Notes under the pieces: model-generated
The model's database searches: none
What the model was told of the DNA's origin: nothing
The model's input: the letters and a program-made list of their open reading frames with translations, nothing else
Part shown: one piece after another, positions 59,415 to 64,000 of the stretch
Numbering within the stretch: the first letter of the stretch is position 1
How the letters are laid out: the number at the start of each line of letters is the position of its first letter
Position numbers and translations under genes: made by a program
Source: Lycorma delicatula
Lineage: Eukaryota; Arthropoda; Insecta; Hemiptera; Fulgoridae
Length of the DNA: 64,000 nt
Direction of reading: 5' to 3'
NCBI RefSeq assembly: GCF_047948215.1
Contig: NC_134458.1
Location: 86,135,260 to 86,199,259, forward strand

Positions 59415-60845
59415 TCGTCTTCTGCTTCTTAATTTTGAATAATTAATCGTATCATGTAGAGTAATGGTAAAAATATAAAATATAATGTTGATGATGATAT
59501 AGCAAAAAAATAGTAATAATAATAATAATAATAATACAAGACAGACATGAGTATTAATGATAATAAAATATAGGCAGTAAAAAATAGAAAATAATTTTTG
59601 AAGTTGGTCAATCTAAAATTCGGGCTAATACTTATGTATTCAAGACAATAGTACATGACCTTCATTCTAATATGGACTACATTACACAAGCAAATGCTAT
59701 TATTGTAATCCATAAATTACGTCGACACACCTTATAAATGAAGGAAATAAAGTTCGTGTTGAAACGATATCACTGTCTTTAGAAACTTTTAAGAAATACT
59801 AGATTTACTAATTTATTTATGATGTTTTATGTTTATATATTTTTTATTTATAGAATGTTTTAAATTTTATATAGCAAAAAAAAAAAAAATGAATTGATCA
59901 ATTTTAGAGAACAGTCCACGGACAAAAAAATGTTAAATTTTGATGATGATATTGATACTATTCCTAAAACTAGAATTGAATTACGAGAAATAAATTTTGT
60001 AGAATCATTTTTGGGGGAAAAATTTAATTTGAAAGTAAAAAAAAATTATATATATGATAAAATTCTACAGAAAAAAAGGATAACGATAACATATTAAGAT
60101 AGGGAAACGTGATTTATCAAAATTTGTATATATTTGAGTTTAGGTTATTAAAATGAGGAATTAGGATTAAGAAAAAAATAACAATCATACTTGCACAAGT
60201 CACGAGGGATTAATTACATGCACAACTACTGAATTTTACCGGTATCAAAAATATAAAGTTAGAAAACATCTTTAAAAATATTTTTGTGCATTGTAAATAT
60301 CAGCAAAGTGTATGAAACAAGGAAGCTAGAAAAGCGACAACACAACCATTTAAGATTTGATATTGCTGGAAAAAGTTTAAAAATAGGTATATTAATAGAG
60401 AGGAAATGGAAAAATTTTGGAGTTCACTGAATAATAATAATAAAAGTTCAAAACTTTGCGGACGGTAGCTTCAAACTGTACGATCTTATTTTACTGTATT
60501 TTTGATAAAAATATTAAAAATTTCTTCATCTTTCTTCTCTGATATTGTTAAACACATTATGCCGATTCAAATTAATTTAAAATAAATTTACAAATGTTAA
60601 TGAAAAAAACAATTTTTTTGTAAAACTAGAATAATTAAAATATATTTTTTTTTAAATTAAGAATAAATTATGCCTTTTTTTATTAAAACATACTTATCAT
60701 TAAGAAATAAACCATTCCTTAATCCATTTTTGTTGATGTTAAGAGATAGCTTATTATTACTGAATTTCAGTATCCTAAATAAAAAGCTTCGTTTCTGAAA
60801 ATGAAAAAATTGTAGTAGAATAATATAAAAATATATATATTTTTG
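59415..60845. other. AT-rich spacer
   Basis: Contains an (AAT)n tract near 59513-59535. The 67-codon frame at 59894 has acidic and lysine-rich composition but no family signature. Confidence 0.5.
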
Positions 60846-60846
60846 A

Positions 60847-60965
60847 AGTGTTAAGACATCCCAGAATTAGTAGATTTGGTTCTAGAGGAAGTGTATGAAA
60901 GAATAGTAAATAAAGAAGACTAAATATAAATTTATATTGAAGTAGAAAAAAAAAGAAAAAAATGG
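60847..60965 (+). repeat. Possible old RTE-like fragment
   Basis: 'LRHPRISRFGSRGSV' resembles ILRHPGIVALILEGQV of the intact element, and the following Lys/Arg-rich text fits loosely. Very short and diverged. Confidence 0.35.
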
Positions 60966-62344
60966 AAAACCGGTAAAAGATTTATTGCACACAAAAAGTA
61001 TAAAAATTGTATAAAAACGGAATCTTTATGAAAATCTTTGATATACTGACCGAGTAGATAGGAAAAAATATTCTTCTGCAATTAGGCTGTAAATATTAGA
61101 CGTTACAACGAGGTATGATATCATTCAGGAAATTAAAAATCAATTTTTAGTTTCGTTAAAATTATTCCTATTTCTGTAATTATGGATGGATAATTACAAT
61201 TAAACCGTTGCACGTTAAACGAAATTATACAGGAATAAATCGTGTTATTTATTTGATGAAAAGAAATTATGAACTGAAATTAAGTATATAAAGCTGTTAA
61301 AAACTATTTAGATTTATAGTTAAAAAAAAAAATCATTACTAAAAGTGAATGTTAAACAATGATTAAAAGGTTATTTATCTTATTATGTATCTAATAAATA
61401 AATTTAAAAAAAAGTTGCTTGCATTACATTAACTTCCTTTAAAAGACAAAAATATTCAAGGTGGTATGTAATAGATTGTAATATGTATTTCCTATTGTAA
61501 CAATAATTTATGGGAAGCAAATATGACATTGTTTAATAAAATCCATGCCTTTCCTTTTGTTTATATTTATTTGTATACTGTACGAAGGCTTTTCCTTTTT
61601 ATTACCGTTAATGTGATACTGCAAATAATAATTATTATTATAATACTATTAAACTAATAATAATAATAATAATAAAGTTGTTCCAGTATTGCCAAGATAA
61701 AAATTAAGCACGTGTCACTCGCATATATGATAAATTTTAGTACTATTTAGATCTACACTATAACGGATAAATTAAAGATAGTTGTCGGTTTAAAATGATA
61801 GAAAGTGTTACTTGAGTACAAAAAAACCTGTTTACCGCAGCATCAACCTCGTAGCAGACATGCGTGACGTGATAATATTGTAGGAACATTATTACAATTA
61901 ATATGTTTGAAGCGTGCCCTACGACTTAATGTGCTGAATTTTTTACTTTCCTAAAAATATTTTATTCCTTTGCGAACACTACGAATACAGTTCATGTTAT
62001 AAATTATTTTTACCTTAGAACAGATTCTTATCAGAAAGCTTTTGAAGATTCATATTTGAAAATGTGTTTAGTTTCAATCGGTTAATTAATTTATGTAGAA
62101 TGAAAATATTATTAATAAAAATGAAGAACCTGATATAAGATATAAAATCTCTTAAATTTATTCCTAAAAACTGTACTAATTCAGAAGATTTTGTCAACTG
62201 CTTATCAAAGAAAACAAAATTATAAAAAATAACAAGCCAAGTATCGTATTTTCTTTCTTAAATATATTTACGAATTAAAAAAAAAAATCAAGTGTTTTGT
62301 AAAAATAAACAGCTAAGCTAAATAGGTTAATAATAAATATAATA
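60966..62344. other. AT-rich spacer, nothing recognised
   Basis: Contains an (AAT)n tract near 61654-61676. No gene recognised. Confidence 0.5.
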
Positions 62345-64000
62345 CAGTAAACCCCCGATTATCGGAACCTCGGATTATCCAAACTACTACTGTCCGTATG
62401 TCTACTCGTAATACCGTGTTGCTGTGCGTATTAGATTCCGAACGATGCTTTATTGCTCTTTAGTTAACAAAGGGAGCTATAAAATAATACATTACATATT
62501 CTTATTTCCTTTTAATTCTCAGAAATAATGATCTGACATAGGCCACTATACATCTGTACTGTGTTTATCACTTTGTGTACACGTAATCTTCATGAAAAAA
62601 TCGTGTAGGTACAAGTTTTAATAAACAAATTTTGTTTAAATTGTCTCTGCAAACAAACTTTCTGTAATAGGAAATAAAAACTGATAAGAAATAGGTTTTT
62701 TGGTTGATGATTTATAAGCTCATTATAGACCGGATAACAATCGATCTTAAACCAGTCATACTGCCTAGTCAGCTAGTAATCTCTTGTCCGTGATATCGAT
62801 GACATGTCATATTATGCACTGTGTAAAATTTGTACACGCTTTGTTATCTATACCGTACATACAATATCTGTGTAAACAGTTCTGTGCATGTGTACAGTTC
62901 ACAAGGTTATGTGTTGAATTGTTAACGTGTGTGATTCAGTAATTATTTTTTTTAATTTTAAGTGACATTTGTATTTGTTTACTATTTTACTGTATGTGAT
63001 AAAGAACAAATTTTCAATACTCAAGATTGTATTTTGTTGAGTCGTGTTTCATTTCTTTATACAAAATATTTGACAGAACGATGAGGAAGTGTGTCGTTCT
63101 TACTTTAGCCGAAAAATATAAAATTATTGAAAGCCTAGATCATGAAGCATCGTTTAAAAGTATGACTGAATACGGGATAGGAAAAAGTACCATTTCAGGT
63201 ATAATATCTAGAAGGAAAAAAATAAATAAAAGTTATTTTTTAAAAATGGATTCGCGAAATAAAAAAAAAAAACTCGAAACCCGTAAAACATTAAAACCCG
63301 CTGAAAATGTGAATCTAGAAGACGCTGTTTGTAAGTGGTAGCTACAGCAAAGGTGTGCAGGAGTTCCAGTTAGGGGTACTGAACTAAGCGTGCTGCTGAG
63401 AGGCTTGTGGAACATTTATTAGAAAATTTTAAGACAAGCGGCGGATGGCTGTGGCATTTCCGAAACCTCCACGGAATTAGGAATGTTAAATTGCATGGCG
63501 AAGCCTTAAGTGCGGACGTAGCTCCATTTCGGGAATAACTTCATCAAATAATTATCAAGGTAGGGTAGAAGGAATCACAAATACATAATGGCGACGAGAC
63601 AGGCTTGTTCTGGAAAACTCTTCCCGAAAACACGCAGACTTTTAAAAATGAAAAACGCACACCTGGTTACAAAAAATCGAAGCAAAGTTTCTCGGCTCTT
63701 TTGTGCGTGAATTCAGCGAGTAGCCACCGACTAATACCAGCGGTTGTTGGAAAAACGGGGAAAAAAAACACGAAAACTTAAAAGATCTTATTTTGGTGAA
63801 TAAAATGCCCGTTCATTACTACGCATCAACAAACGCATGGTTTACGAAAAGGAATTTTTCATCTTGGTTTTACGAAAAATTTGTACCCGAAGTGTATAGG
63901 TTTCAAATAAAAGATCTGAAAGTTAATAAGAAAACGTAAAAAAAAGTTCTCTTATCCAGAAAATGGATCAGGGAGTGATAGAGGCTACAAAAGGGTATAC
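62345..64000 (+). mobile_element. Tigger/pogo-like DNA transposon, left part (right end outside window)
   Basis: The left end 'cagtaaacccccgattatcg' follows TA (62343-62344) and has the form of Tigger/pogo termini (cagt...ccccgattat). A transposase of the jerky/Tigger type begins about 740 bp inside. The window ends within the element. Confidence 0.82.
63081..64000 (+). pseudogene. Tigger/jerky-like transposase, disrupted and partial
   Basis: 'MRKCVVLTLAEKYKIIESLD' and 'YGIGKSTISGIISRR' form the N-terminal helix-turn-helix (CENP-B type), then 'ENVNLEDAVCKW' ends at a stop (63339-63341). Beyond, in shifting frames, come 'FKTSGGWLWHFRNLHGIRN' (second DNA-binding unit), 'DETGLFWKTLPE' with the first catalytic Asp, 'RLIPAVVGK', 'MPVHYYASTNAWFT' and 'WFYEKFVPEV'. 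The text then jumps from 'KKVL' to 'LIQKMDQGVIEATK', so the block with the second catalytic Asp (LLDNAP-type) has been deleted. Inactive. CENP-B-like host genes share this fold but would not carry these breaks. Confidence 0.87.

Noticed and set aside
59894..60097. 67-residue open frame rich in Asp, Glu and Lys
   Set aside because: No recognisable motif, no homologous copy in the window, and composition expected by chance in A-rich DNA.

Overview
The window looks like AT-rich, repeat-dense nuclear DNA from an animal, most likely an arthropod and probably an insect. The reasons are the mix of non-LTR retrotransposons (RTE-like, R1-like and a coiled-coil-ORF1 LINE), DNA transposons (mariner, Merlin, hAT, Tigger/pogo), a Helitron-type helicase remnant, tRNA-derived SINEs, long dinucleotide microsatellites and the absence of any bacterial gene organisation. 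The order cannot be fixed from the sequence; a hemipteran is only a guess. I found no convincing host protein-coding gene, rRNA, functional tRNA or CRISPR array.

Layout. 1-3.1 kb has nothing recognisable. 3.1-9.5 kb holds two copies of a ~1 kb composite repeat with a tRNA-like segment; the first is split by a full-length but dead RTE-like element (copy 1, 4107-7203). A MITE-like element lies at 9.9-10.4 kb and a mariner with clear inverted ends at 11.56-12.92 kb. At 15.4-20.8 kb a decayed LINE (called LINE-A here) is split by an R1-like element with a 12-bp target duplication. At 25.3-27.3 kb there are a Merlin-type (ISXO2-like) and a hAT-type transposase pseudogene on the minus strand. At 27997-31277 is a full-length RTE-like element with an intact 985-residue endonuclease/reverse transcriptase (copy 2), the only long intact gene of the window. 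Then come a compound CA/TA/GA microsatellite, a second mariner remnant (32.5-33.5 kb, minus), and a second LINE-A copy (35.7-39.9 kb, minus) bracketed by a ~110-bp inverted repeat. An R1 scrap (42.8-43.15 kb), a Pif1/Helitron helicase remnant (46.9-47.6 kb), SINEs (48.4, 55.5 and 55.9 kb), an LTR-like repeat pair (48.8 and 54.0 kb), a 5'-truncated RTE copy 3 (56742-59403) and the left part of a Tigger/jerky-like transposon (62345 to the end) complete it.

How the parts relate. The window is a record of successive transposition. RTE copies 1, 2 and 3 have target duplications of 11, 10 and 11 bp. Copies 1 and 3 share two disabling lesions absent from copy 2, which suggests a defective sublineage moved by enzyme supplied from intact relatives. 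Older RTE tails at 22.2, 34.2 and 60.8 kb suggest the family has been active for a long time. The most interesting candidate function is a possible HDV-like self-cleaving ribozyme at the exact 5' end of RTE copy 2. It rests on hand pairing only and is unproven.
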